Shown here: piece after piece, positions 1-10,599 of the stretch
Numbering within the stretch: the first letter of the stretch is position 1
How the letters are laid out: each line of letters begins with the position of its first letter
Source of the DNA: Anolis sagrei
Taxonomy: Eukaryota; Chordata; Lepidosauria; Squamata; Anolidae
Assembly: GCF_037176765.1 (NCBI RefSeq)
Contig: NC_090024.1
Location: forward strand, 154,565,278-154,629,277
Direction: 5' to 3'
Length of the DNA: 64,000 bases
Made by a program: the position numbers and the translations under genes
Notes under the pieces: model-generated
What the model saw: only the letters and a program-made list of their open reading frames with translations
Databases searched by the model: none
Told to the model about the DNA's origin: nothing

Positions 1-784
1 AAAAATAGGTCCAAGGGTATTTAAATTCCCACCTGACTATGGCCAAGATTACATTTTTGGTGTCAATAGTCCCCGTTCAGGATCTGACACTTTTAGGTAG
101 ATGGAAGGAAATCTTTCTACCTGAGATTCTGGAATGATACACAGTGAAAGGATGAATAGCTGGAGAGTGTGGCTTCATATAAGACAAGGTGATATACACC
201 CATGATAGCATTCAGATTAAAGACATATAGTAGGCCTAACATGATATGCAGAGACTTCTTCTGACCTGGAATCTTGAACCATTACAGTCTTTCACAAGAG
301 TTTAAAGGTGTTGTTATGATGTCCCCCCATAAAATAAACTGTGTATGAGTCCAAAAGGAGCGCCACTATGGTAGAGTGCCATACAATTGATTCACTTTGC
401 CATTGCTAACCATATGTTTAGATTAAAAGAACTGCCATCTGTCTGGAGTTCTTTTTTCAGTCTCCATGCAATTTCTGTCTTCTATTATTCTGTGGTTCAG
501 TTTTAGTTTAATTTGCTGTTGTGCCTGAGGCCTTACCTTTCACAGAAAATATTGCTCAACATAAGGTTCCATTTTCCAAAGGATGGTTGCATACTGTAAA
601 CAAAAGCAAAAGGTGTTTAGTTTCTGTGCCTTCTGTTTAAATGATCGTTTGCAATTGAATCAAAATACATTCCTGAGAGCTGAGCAACTGCTTCCATAAA
701 AATTACAATAGCAACTTTATTTATTTATTTCCCCCCTTCAAGATTTAGACACCCTTCTCTGTCTGACTGAATTTAATCCTAGTT
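1..784. other. Unannotated AT-rich stretch, probably DDAH1 intron
   Basis: No exon, RNA gene or recognisable mobile element is seen here. The stretch precedes the (AATA)n tail of the minus-strand LINE. It probably belongs to a DDAH1 intron, because the last two DDAH1 exons lie downstream on the + strand and earlier ones were not found. That placement is inference. Confidence 0.4.
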
Positions 785-1048
785 TCCTTCTATTTATTTT
801 ATTTATTTATTTATTTGGTATGCTTGTATACCGCTAATATCTCAGCCTGTGCGGCGACTCATTGCGGTTTACAACATGTTAAAATATACAATTCATTTAA
901 GCATATAAAATTAAAATAAAAATACATACAAAAAACATACACAGTATTGGGCCACCAATACAGATCGGGACATCTCATAGTTAAAATCATCATCCAATTC
1001 GTTATCTTGATTGCTAATCCATGGTCAGATAAAACATCACATCGAAGG

Positions 1049-4000
1049 TCAATTGAAGACTTGCTCAAACATCCAGGTTTTTAGTTTTTTCCTAAATGCC
1101 ATTAGCGAGGTGGCTGATCTTAATTCAGTAGGGAGGGCATTCCAAAGCCGGGGGGCCACCACAGAAAAGGCCCTATCTCTCGTTCCCACGAGCCGCACCT
1201 GTGAAGCAGGTGGGATAGAGAGAAGGGCTTCTCCTGAAGATCTAAGGGTCCTGGTGGGCTGATAGGCCGAGATACGTTCGGATAGGTATGTAGGGCCAGA
1301 ACCGTTTAGGGCTTTAAAGGTCAAAACCAGCACTTTGAATTGGGCTCGGTAGCTAATCGGTAGCCAGTGAAGCTGGTACAGCAGAGGAGTTGTGTGCTCC
1401 CTGCGTCCAGCCCCTGTTAATACCATGGCTGCCGCCCGTTGGACTAGTTGGAGCTTCCGGGCCGTCTTCAAAGGCAACCCCACGTAGAGAGCGTTGCAGT
1501 AATCAAGACGGGATGTAACCAGAGCGTGGACTACCGTGGCCAAGTCAGACTTCCCAAGGTACGGTCGCAGTTGGCGCACGAGTCTTAACTGTGCGAATGC
1601 TCCCCTGGTCACCGCCGAAACCTGGGGCTCCAGGCTCAGCGATGAGTCCAGGATCACACCCAAACTGCGAACCTGTGTCTTCAGGGGGAGTGCGACCCCG
1701 TCTAACACAGGCTGTAACCCTATACCCTGTTCGGCCTTGCGACTGACCAGGAGCACCTCTGTCTTGTCTGGATTCAATTTCAATTTGTTCGCCCCCATCC
1801 AGACCGTCACAGCGGCCAAGCACCGGTTCAGGACTTCGACAGCCTCCTTAGTAGCAGGTGGGAAGGAGTGACAGAGTTGGACATCATCTGCGTACAGATG
1901 ACACCGCACTCCGAAACTCCGGATGATCTCACCCAGCGGCTTCATGTAGATGTTAAACAACATGGGGGACAGTATTGAACCCTGAGGAACCCCACAAGAC
2001 AAAGGTTGTGGGGTAGAGCAGGAGTCCCCCAGTGACACCTTCTGAGACCGACCCTCGAGGAATGACCGGAGCCACTGCAAAACAGTACCTCCGAGACCCA
2101 TTCCCGCGAGGCGTCCCAGAAGGATACCGTGGTCGACGGTATCGAAGGCCGCTGAGAGGTCGAGTAGCACCAACAGGGACACACTCCCCCTGTCGAGCTC
2201 CCGACGGAGATCATCCACTAAGGCGACCAAGGCTGTCTCGGTACCATGTCCCGGCCTAAAGCCAGACTGTGCCGGATCTAGATAATCCGTGTCTACCAAG
2301 AATGCCTGGAGTTGTGAGGCCACCACACGTTCCATGACTTTGCCCAAAAAGGGAAGATTGGAAACAGGCCGATAGTTTACCAATTGAGTGGGGTCCAGTG
2401 ATGGCTTCTTCAACAGCGGTTTTATCACAGCTTGCTTTAAGCTGGCTGGAAAAATGCCTTCCCGAAGGGAGGCATTAACCACCACCTTAACCCACTCGGC
2501 CAATCCCCCTCTGGCCTCCTTTAGAAGCCAGGATGGGCAGGGGTCTAGGATGCATGTGGTGGCTCTCATCCCTCCAAGCACCTTGTCCACATCCTCGGTT
2601 TGAACCAATTGAAATGAATCCATCAAAATCGGACAAGCAGATGCTCGTGTTACATCCTCAGAGACTGCCGTTAATGCGGCGTCCAGTCCAGAGCGGATCA
2701 AAGCGACTTTGTCTGCAAAGAACCGAGCAAAAGCTTCACAGCGAGCAGCCGAGTCATCAGGGCACCCATCCTGAATGGTGGGTTTTAAAAGGCCTCTGAC
2801 AACTCGGAACAGTTCTGCCGGACGTTTCTTTGCAGACGCAATAGTGGCCGCGAAGAAAGTTTTCTTAGCGGCTCTTATTGCCGCGGCATATGACCTTAAA
2901 AAGGCCACAAACCGTGTTCGGTTTGACTCGCTCGGATCCGAACGCCACACGCTCTCTAGTTCCCTCTTCTTTCGCTTCAACACCGCCAGCTCCTCAGTAA
3001 ACCAAGGGGCCGGTTTAGATCGGCTACTTGAGAGGGGACGTTCTGGAGCGATCGTGTCTATTGCCCTGGTCATCTCCCCATTCCAGAGAGCGACCAGGGC
3101 ATCAACAGGATCACCAACCGCGGTGGCGGGAAAATCCCCAAGAGCCATCAGGAATCCTTCCGGATCCATAAGCCTCCTGGGGCGGACCAATTTAATAGGT
3201 CCTCCACCTCTGCGGAGGTTAAGGGGCGCAGTAAGTCTAAAGCTGACCAGGAAGTGGTCGGTCCATGGCAACGGAGAGATGGATAACTCCTCAACACTGC
3301 CACCTTCCTCCCATCCCTGACAGAAAACCAAGTCCAATGTATGTCCAGCACTGTGGGTGGGGCCAGATACTTGTTGGGACAGACCCATGGTCGCCATGGT
3401 AGACATGAAGTCCTGAGCCGCTCCCGTTAGGGCAGCCTCAGCATGGACATTGAAGTCCCCCAGCACAAGCAGCCGCTGGGACTCCAATGCCAGGTCCGAG
3501 ACTACCCCCGCTAGCTCAGGTAGGGAGACTGTAGTGCAGCGAGGTGGACGGTACACTAACAGAATCCCTAATCTGTCCCGGTCACCCACCCTCAGGTGGA
3601 CGCATTCAAAATTTGTTGACTGCGGGATGGGGGTCCTGGTCAGAGAAATAGAATCTCTATAGACTACTGCAACCCCGCCTCCCCGCCCTCCGGATCTCGG
3701 TTGATGCTGCACAGAGAACCCGGGTGGACAAAGCTGGGTCAGATTTACACCTCCAGCTTCGTCCAGCCAGGTTTCCGTGATGCACGCCAGATCTGCCCGC
3801 TCATCCAAGATTAAATCCTGGATGACAGTTGTTTTGCCGTTGACAGATCTGGCGTTCAACAGCACCACTTTCAATCCCGAGGGACCGCCATCCTGGTTAC
3901 ACCTGCTTACCGTATCAGGAGACCGATTTGGGATTACTAAAGTTGTTCCACGTTCCCTAGGCCGAATTAAAGGTCTCCTTTTCCCGTATCTCCCCTTCCC

Positions 4001-4261
4001 CACCACGACTTCTATGGGGGCTCCTCGGTTAACGGAAGCCTCTCCCTCCTCCATGACGCATTTGGTGCTTATACTAATAAACCAGGGATCGTTATGGTTT
4101 ACATACGATGTTATAATTGCATTTTGCCATAGCTTATCCTTCCAGGTGTACTTCAGTCCCGTTAAGCTATATTCAAGATCCCTCGCACTATTCCATTTAT
4201 CCTTACCCACATATAAAATTAGCAACCAAGTCAACAGCTGCCAAGGAGCAGATGGAAACAT
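1049..4261 (-). CDS. L2-type LINE ORF2: endonuclease/reverse transcriptase, intact
   Basis: An uninterrupted ORF of 1070 residues. Residues about 130-345 form an APE-type endonuclease: LLNARS near 134, ITETWLDE near 161, LLVLGDFNVH near 264, HTLDLVF near 307 and the catalytic TDH near 334. Residues about 600-870 form the reverse transcriptase: YRPVSNLPFLGK near 630, SGFRPGHGTETAL near 666, DLSAAFD at 701-707, GVPQGSILSP at 757-766 and the YADD active site at 790-793. A conserved L2/CR1 C-terminal region follows (HWLP, FSVVAPRLWN, TWMFE). The family nicks a target and reverse-transcribes its own RNA there. All core motifs are present with no stop, unlike every other LINE fragment in the window, so the insertion is recent or the copy was lately active. 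The first ATG (4261) is simply the longest-ORF start; a later in-frame ATG (for example residue 70) could be used. No separate ORF1 was recognised. Confidence 0.88.
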   Translation of the reverse strand: MFPSAPWQLLTWLLILYVGKDKWNSARDLEYSLTGLKYTWKDKLWQNAIITSYVNHNDPWFISISTKCVMEEGEASVNRGAPIEVVVGKGRYGKRRPLIRPRERGTTLVIPNRSPDTVSRCNQDGGPSGLKVVLLNARSVNGKTTVIQDLILDERADLACITETWLDEAGGVNLTQLCPPGFSVQHQPRSGGRGGGVAVVYRDSISLTRTPIPQSTNFECVHLRVGDRDRLGILLVYRPPRCTTVSLPELAGVVSDLALESQRLLVLGDFNVHAEAALTGAAQDFMSTMATMGLSQQVSGPTHSAGHTLDLVFCQGWEEGGSVEELSISPLPWTDHFLVSFRLTAPLNLRRGGGPIKLVRPRRLMDPEGFLMALGDFPATAVGDPVDALVALWNGEMTRAIDTIAPERPLSSSRSKPAPWFTEELAVLKRKKRELESVWRSDPSESNRTRFVAFLRSYAAAIRAAKKTFFAATIASAKKRPAELFRVVRGLLKPTIQDGCPDDSAARCEAFARFFADKVALIRSGLDAALTAVSEDVTRASACPILMDSFQLVQTEDVDKVLGGMRATTCILDPCPSWLLKEARGGLAEWVKVVVNASLREGIFPASLKQAVIKPLLKKPSLDPTQLVNYRPVSNLPFLGKVMERVVASQLQAFLVDTDYLDPAQSGFRPGHGTETALVALVDDLRRELDRGSVSLLVLLDLSAAFDTVDHGILLGRLAGMGLGGTVLQWLRSFLEGRSQKVSLGDSCSTPQPLSCGVPQGSILSPMLFNIYMKPLGEIIRSFGVRCHLYADDVQLCHSFPPATKEAVEVLNRCLAAVTVWMGANKLKLNPDKTEVLLVSRKAEQGIGLQPVLDGVALPLKTQVRSLGVILDSSLSLEPQVSAVTRGAFAQLRLVRQLRPYLGKSDLATVVHALVTSRLDYCNALYVGLPLKTARKLQLVQRAAAMVLTGAGRREHTTPLLYQLHWLPISYRAQFKVLVLTFKALNGSGPTYLSERISAYQPTRTLRSSGEALLSIPPASQVRLVGTRDRAFSVVAPRLWNALPTELRSATSLMAFRKKLKTWMFEQVFN

Positions 4262-5879
4262 GGGTGGTAGAAGTTACACACAGTTAGAGCAGGGATTACG
4301 CTGTTAAATTACTGATGGTGTTTTAACACAATATAATAGAACAACAATATAAATGCGATGGCTTAATAACCCAAGGTGTTAATTAAAATGCGTCATGGAG
4401 GCCTGCATCGGTACTAGCTATACAATCAAGATTAAAGTGCTGTAGTTGGCTAAATGCACCGAAAAGTCGTTTAAAGTGCTAGTGGCATAAAGTGCAAGAT
4501 CAACAATTAGTAAAGTGCACAAGGTAACCAACTGGTCATGGAGTTGAATTAATTAGCAATTAGCAATAAACAAGGATGGTCCACACAATCAAAAGTCAAA
4601 CAGACGGAGTTAAAAACGATGGTCAACACAGTCTATCTAAGATTCTATCTGAAATTGGAAGCAACGAGATGCCCAAATGCCAAAATGCTGGGGCCAGAAG
4701 ATGGTCAACACAATACTCCGGAAATTGATGGTTGGCAAGTGAGATGTTAGAGATCACATGCGATGGCGGCAGTTTTCAATAAGGTGGTGGAAAGATAGTC
4801 GTAGCCAGCGGCTAGTGTTGGTTCTGTTTTCTAATTGTCCTGCAGGGTAAAACACTTCCAGGCCTGCTAAAGGTCATATACTTAGATGTTAAGAGGGCTG
4901 ACCAAGTCCTGGACAAGCAGACCAAGCCTCAAGATGGCGGTAGCGTGTTGGAGGGCGATGAGGCCAGCGCGTTGGAAAGCTGGCCAACAACCAGCCCTCA
5001 AGATGGTGCGTTGGAAGGCTGATCAAGGAATAGGGAGGGAACAAATTGTGAGCTGACCGAAAGCCAGAGCGAAGGCAGCCAGGACAACGGAGGCCCAGAA
5101 ACCCAAGGGGCCAGTCAACTGGAGCAGCAACGTTCCCTCTCGGCTCCGGACAGTCCTCCTCCCCGCAGCCGCGGAGAACCAACAGTAGCGGCGCAACAGC
5201 CTGGCGAACCGCCAGGAAGGCCGCCAAGGTCGAAAAGCAAGGCCGCAAAGGCCGCAAAGCAGTCAGCAAAGGCCGCAGGGGTCGCTCCGCAGTCGGCAGC
5301 CGGCTCCGATAGGCCTCCTCCCAGCAGCCACAGGAAACAGCAGTAGCGGCAGAATGACCCGGCAAGCCGCCAACGGAAGGCCGCAGGGCCAAAAACGGAG
5401 GCCGCAAAGGCCGCAAAGGCCGCAGAGCAGAGCAAGGCCACGGAGTCTTCGGTCCGGCGTCAGCGCGTCTTCGGTCCGGCACGTCCTGGAGCCCGGGCCG
5501 ACGTGGCGAAGCGTGTCCCCGAGCAGGCACGGAGGGATGGTACTCGCCCTTCGCCCGAGCAGCCTCAATTCCGCCCAAACGCCAGAAAAGGTGAGCAGGG
5601 GACGGCGTGCGGTCAAGGGGAGTGAGGAGTAGGGAGGGAGCAAGTTTGCAAGTTTGCAAGCCACGGGCTGCAATGGTGGCTGGCCGCTCTACCTCCTTCT
5701 TCTTTCCAGTTCTGCCTCTGTCTCTGTCGGCGCTCCTGCAACGCTCCTTCAGTTGTTTCCCCAAGGCCACCTTCGTGGCCCTGGATTGACAACTATAGGA
5801 GCGGTTTTCTGTGACCCAGGCGGCCGAATTTGGATGGTAAACTTCTTTTCCTCTGCAGGAGCTAAGGTTCGCTGCTCCT

Positions 5880-5920
5880 ACCACGCCGCCATCTTACCGG
5901 AACTCCCGCCATCTTACCGG
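5880..5920 (-). promoter_or_regulatory. Paired YY1-like motifs at the LINE 5' end
   Basis: On the LINE sense strand the motif CCGGTAAGATGGCGG occurs twice, about 21 bp apart, within the presumed first 50-100 bases of the element. AAGATGGCGGC is the known YY1 core. Human L1 carries a YY1 site at the equivalent place, where it helps set the start of transcription. Function here is inferred from motif and position. Confidence 0.5.
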
Positions 5921-6362
5921 GACAACAAAGAGCAGCTGGGAGACAGCAGTTTTAGAGCCTCCTTCATAGATTCAGTATTAATGGACATAGATTCAGTATT
6001 AATGGGGAAGCAGAATTAATTCTCACTCAAACAAATTCATATTTTGTGACAAGAATTAAGATCTGTGACTTCCATAAATTAAGTAAATGATGTAGATTTG
6101 CAAAGTTTGCAGAATTTTCTCACCTGCTAGTTGCTTAATTCCCAGATTTATCTCGGTAACTGGTAATAAGTTAGCACATCAAATAATATTAATCAAATGC
6201 CTCTAGTGCCGTATGCCATTGTGTCTTGTGAGCTGTCCTTGGCCTCTATTGTTGGTCCTCTGAATCTGATAGAAGGAGGCAATATGCAGTTGTGTTTAAA
6301 ATATGGATGTATTAGATTTCCAGATTACAGAAAAGCAAGCCTAAGTGAGTTCAGTGAAGCAT

Positions 6363-6630
6363 GGAGCCCCCAGTGGCGCAGTGGGTTAAACCCTTGTGCC
6401 AGCAGGACTGAAGACTGACAGGTTGCAGGTTCGAATCTGGGGAGAGCGTGGATGAGCTCCCTCTGTCAGCTCCAACTCCCCATGCAGGGACATGAGAGAA
6501 TCCTTTCACAAGGATGGTAAAACATCAAACCACCCGGGCATCCCTTGGGCAATGTCTTTGCAGACTGCCAATTCTCTCACACCAGAAGCAACTTACAGTT
6601 TCTCAAGTCGCTCCTGAAATGAAAAAAAAA
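6363..6630 (+). mobile_element. tRNA-derived SINE (ACA/Sauria type)
   Basis: Starts with GAGCCCCCAGTGGCGCAGTGG and the A-box region. A B-box (GGTTCGAATCTGG) sits near 6429. The 3' part ends CTCAAGTCGCTCCTGAAATG and a poly-A run. It is flanked by the near-identical direct repeat GTGAAGCAT/GTGAAGCGT, which fits LINE-mediated insertion. Confidence 0.85.
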
Positions 6631-7479
6631 GTGAAGCGTATACCCATGTGAGTGTGAATAAGATAATAGCAATGTTGTTTTATGGTTTGCATTTTCTAAG
6701 TTTGGATCAGTTTTGCTGTTCTTTGTTATGAGATATTTATTTTAAATATTCTTATTTGTTGTATTTTTCCTATATACCGGCATGTTGTTGCCTGTTTGAA
6801 GGGGGAGGGCAAAGCATAAAATAAAGTAAGGCTGCTCCTTTTGAAATGTAATCCATTTTGCAGCCTGTGAGCTCTTCTGCATAAAGTAACTTGCATAATA
6901 AAATGATAGAATGGCCACTAAAAGGTTGTTCTAATTCTGACTGCAGACAGAGCTGTCCCTTTGGAATGGTTCGCTGTAGAAAAAGCTTAGGAACATAAGC
7001 ATACTAGATGGAAGGGTTTAGGGTAGTATTTTTCATGGGGATACATGTAAAACTATGAAGATTTCCTCCTTCAGTCTGAAGTGATAGAGTCCAGAGCATT
7101 ATAACTTCTACTATTTCACTCTGAATAAAGAGATGACTTTTGGTGATAAGACTTACTTGGACAACAGGTCTATTTGATGCCAGAGGTCCTACAAACAGAT
7201 GGAAACAAATAGCTCTTGGTGAGCGTAATGGCCACATTTGTTGGTTTATTGGCAAGAATAGGGAGCCAGAGGGCGGTTTTATGTTTTGATAATGGGCCTT
7301 CCCATTATCTCACAAACACAGCTGAGAGGACAGTTTCTTCTTTAGTTACACAAAGGATGAATGATGTATTGGGTTTACAGTTACATTTTATTGGGGTTAC
7401 TATCACAGAAGAGCATCAGAGGTAATGCAAGACTGCTGGCTAGTACATGACTAGCTTGGGAAAACCTTGCAGATACTAT

Positions 7480-7625
7480 GTATTGTCGAAGGCTTTCATG
7501 GCTGGAATCACTGGGCTGTTGTAGGTTTTTCGGGCTACATGGCCATGTTCTAGAAGCATTCTCTCCTGACATTTTGCCTGCATCTATGGCAGGCATCCTC
7601 AGAGGTTGAGAGGTCTTCTAGATAC
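7480..7625 (+). mobile_element. Penelope-like element terminal fragment
   Basis: Contains the module GAAGGCTTTCATGGCTGGAA, then TCTCCTGACATTTTGCCTGC and GGCAGGCATCCTCAGAGG. The same module recurs at 17.9, 18.3, 19.1, 19.9, 36.6-36.8, 46.7, 62.4 and 62.7 kb. At 19.4 kb it adjoins a region that translates like the C-terminus of a Penelope-like endonuclease, so I read it as the terminal (pLTR-like) part of that family. Confidence 0.6.
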
Positions 7626-8132
7626 TTCTAAAGGTAAATTATAAGTGCTTCAATTCTTAGAAAGAGAGAAAAAGAGGGACCAAGAACAGGGATCCCGTTC
7701 TCCTGGGAAAAGGAGACTAGGCTGAAATGTCTAACCACCCAGTTCCCAAGAACATATTAGATGCACAGTAACATCTGTGCCTGAGAGTAGAATAGAAAAA
7801 TATCTTAGTTTAGATGTACTGTACTGGGAAATTGTATTTCTTTTGACTTGTCTGGATATGACTCAGATTGCTTTGAAACTGTGTAACTTCTAAGGACAGC
7901 CTGAAGGTAGATGTCGTTCATGTAAGAGATACCATTTGCCAATATAGATTCCTTCCTTAGAGTAAAGCTTCTTTTGTAAATACTCTTAGTCTCTCATGCT
8001 CTCCTTCCCATGTCTTTTTGCTCAGTTGTGTGCATTCACATAAGGGTTTGCCCTTCCCCAGTTAATCCCCATTGAGGTACTGATCAAAGGGATTAAATCA
8101 ATGGGTGGCAGCTAGACTAGATAGTCTTACAG

Positions 8133-8791
8133 CAGTATTTCTCAACCTGGGGTTCAGGACCCGGGGGGGGGGGGGGGGAGGGGTTCAGAGAGGTCGCCAA
8201 AGACCATCAGAAAACATATATTTCTGATGGTTTTAGGAACCCCTTTGGCAGAAAAGGCTGAAGATCTCTCTGCCTATCCTTCTCTTCTTTATTGGAAACA
8301 GATGGCAAATCCTCCCACCAAAAACCCTCCTCCTGCTGCCATTGGCCAACCTCTCAGACTCCAAGCAGGGAGGGGAGAGCAGACATGCTCTTCCCTAAAT
8401 CACTGTCAATTCCTCCGAAAACCCTCCAGTATTTTCTGTTGGTTATGGGGATTCTGTGTGGGAAGGTTGGCCTAAATCTATCGTTGGTGGGGTTCAGAAT
8501 GCTCTTTGATTGTAGGTGAACTATAAATCCCAGCAACTACAACTCGCAAATGACAAAATCAACCCCCCAAACCCCACCAGTATTCAAGTTTGGGTGTGTC
8601 AGGTATTTGTGCCAAATTTGGTCCAGTGAATGAAAATACATCCTGCATATCAGATATTTACATTACAATTCCTAACAGTAGCGAAATGACAATTATGAAG
8701 TAGCAATAAAAACAATGTTATGGTTGGGGTTCACCACAACATGAGGAACTGTATTAAGGGATCATGGCATTAGGAAGGTTGAGAACCACTA
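8133..8791 (-). mobile_element. SPIN-like non-autonomous hAT element
   Basis: Ends are CAGTATTTCTCAACCTG on the left and GGTTGAGAACCACTA on the right, flanked by the exact 8-bp duplication TCTTACAG (8125-8132, 8792-8799). Read on the minus strand, the right part has the SPIN signature: CCTAATGCCATGATCC, AACATTGTTTTTATTGCTAC and GAAATGTAAATATCTG-like blocks. It is longer than the short mammalian SPIN MITE because of an unrelated internal segment. It contains a poly-G run near 8162-8178. Confidence 0.85.
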
Positions 8792-9469
8792 TCTTACAGG
8801 GTTCTTCTATTTGAGAGTAGGAGTAAGAATTCTTACATATGTTCCTTGCAACTTTTAATCGTCTGAGCAGCAGAAAAATGGGGGGGGGGGGGGGGGTGTC
8901 CTAACTGTAATTGCTTCCCATGCTGTTTGTTATAAACTTGTATTGTTTAGAAATGGTTGAGAAATAGCTAAGCATCAGGAGAAGTACGGCTGAAGAATCA
9001 GCTAAGTAATTGCTCTGTGTTTTTTGCCTTCCTTCACTGAGAACAAATGTTGATATTTGGCATCAAACTGAGATTTCAAACTGGGGATCTTAGTCAGTGT
9101 GTCTCCACTGCAATGCAGTGGAGCAAAAAATGATGATGGTTAATCTTTCACCTGCATAGTGCCTTGCGCACGCATTGCCTTCAATCTCTTCTCACTACTT
9201 GCAAAATGTAGTGTGTCTAGAAACCCCTGTTCAAAGAAAAGGTGGTGGGATTAGATGAACTACAGAGAAATGATGAAAAACTTAAAAATAGCAAGCTTGC
9301 ATTCCAAAATTTATCTCAGAACCACAATGTTTGTGATGCTGAAACACAGCTACATTTTGATGTGAGGCACTTTGTATTGTGCCAGTAGTGAAAAGAAGCA
9401 AATAAATTACTTTAGGCATGTCACACAATACAAGATGGAATCCTTTTAAGATGAACAAAGGCTGCTACG

Positions 9470-9800
9470 GTAAGGGTAAAAGTTTTCCCCTGACATTAAG
9501 TCCAGTCATGTCCAACTCTGAGGGATGGTGCTCATCTCAATTTCTAAATTGAGGAGCCGGCGTTGTCCGTAGACAACACCTAAGTCATGTGGCCAACATG
9601 ACTGCATGGAGCACTGTTACCTTCCTGACAAGGTCGTACCTATTGATCTATTCATATTTGCATGTTTTCAAACTGCTAGGTTGGCAGAAGCTGGGGCTAA
9701 CAGAGGGATCTCATCCCGCTCCCCAAATTCGAACCTGCGACCTTTCAGTTAGCAAGTTTAGCAGCTCAGCAGTTTAACCCACTGTGCCACCGGGGGCTCC
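9470..9800 (-). mobile_element. Sauria-type tRNA SINE
   Basis: Minus-strand copy. The 3' end is at the left (TTTTCCCCTGACATTAAGTC, with the Bov-B-like GAGTTGGACATGACTGGAC just inside it). The 5' tRNA-like head lies at the right (GAGCCCCCGGTGGCACAGTG on the minus strand). B-box GGTTCGAATTTGG is visible. It lies in a DDAH1 intron. Confidence 0.85.
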
Positions 9801-10590
9801 TATGTTTGTGGCTGCTATGTTTGTGGAAATGACAGATAGATGATATGGATTTGTTGGGGGGTGTTTATAAAGAAAGCAAGTTTATAACATTTATGTGCTT
9901 TTATATCAGGTTTTCTTACTGAGTATTTGGACATAAGATACTAACGTACTCCAGTGACATCTATTAATTCCATTATGGATGCAGATGTGTTCTGGAAACC
10001 CATGCTGACCTTTGAGCGAATGGAGAAACATGACGTTCAAAGTACTATGATGACATTTCCTCAGGAATGTAGAGCATCCTTTATTCACTTTCGTATTCTC
10101 CACAAGATATTTATGAATCAGGCCATGATGCAGGTTTTTCAAATCAAGGAAGTGCTGAAAGATATATATATACTATTTTGTGGTATCACACTCTTAACAG
10201 TCTGTTTTGTATCCTGTTGTGGTACAGACTGTATCAGAGGAATTCGTGATTTTTCAAGGTTACTGGAAAATGTCATGTTTCTTTATCAGTTAAGTGACCT
10301 GCATGGATATCCAGGACACGTGTGTTTCCATAATAGAACTAATAGGCATCACTAGAGCACAATAGTATCTTGTGCCCTGATAAAAATACATAAATATTAT
10401 AAAAACCTCCCTTGTTTGTGAATATCCCTTTTACTCTCCTATATCAACTATCTGTCATTTCCACAAAACAATTTCATTATTTTATTATTGAAGTCAAGAA
10501 TACCACTTTCATTCAAAGAGGATGTCAATATGTTTATAAAAAGAAGAAAAAATGAAATCTAAAACTGCTTGCAAGGTCAGCAAAGAAATC
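9801..10590. other. Unassigned stretch with weak internal duplication
   Basis: No gene is recognised. Two weakly similar blocks near 9965-10110 and 10270-10360 share words such as ATGCAGATGTGTT/ACACGTGTGTTTCC, so an old tandem repeat is possible. The open frames seen on both strands lack splice context or recognisable domains. Confidence 0.3.
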
Positions 10591-10599
10591 TAGGGAAAA

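Larger units (their letters stand above)
789..5925 (-). mobile_element. Near full-length L2-type LINE
   Basis: A non-LTR retrotransposon on the minus strand. Its 3' end is an (AATA)n microsatellite tail at about 784-816, preceded by an L2-style 3' UTR (AACCGCAATGAGTCGCC). A single long ORF lies at 1049-4261. A non-coding leader of about 1.6 kb runs from 4262 to about 5925; its outer half, about 4900-5650, is strongly CpG-rich, with GCCGCAAAG-like tandem units near 5220-5280 and 5390-5430. Length and layout fit an L2-clade element with only 5'-most uncertainty. No clear target-site duplication was identified, so both ends are approximate. A second L2 lineage at 45600-46390 shares the ORF C-terminus but has a different 3' UTR. 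Confidence 0.85.

Noticed and set aside
2775-3320. Plus-strand open frame of 181 codons
   Set aside because: It is a shadow of the minus-strand LINE ORF, with no domain or splice context.
4889-5884. Minus-strand open frame of 331 codons as a LINE ORF1
   Set aside because: Composition is CpG-driven and low complexity (repeated LRP units), with no coiled-coil, RRM or zinc knuckle. It is better read as 5' UTR.
9589-9777. Small proteins with WSTVTFL / YLLIYSYLHVFKLLGW words
   Set aside because: The same peptide words recur at 12.5 and 52.0 kb because they are translations of the SINE body.
9906-10355. Possible host exon (open frames on both strands)
   Set aside because: No recognised protein, no matching splice sites, and conflicting frames on both strands. 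It does not resemble any DDAH1 exon.
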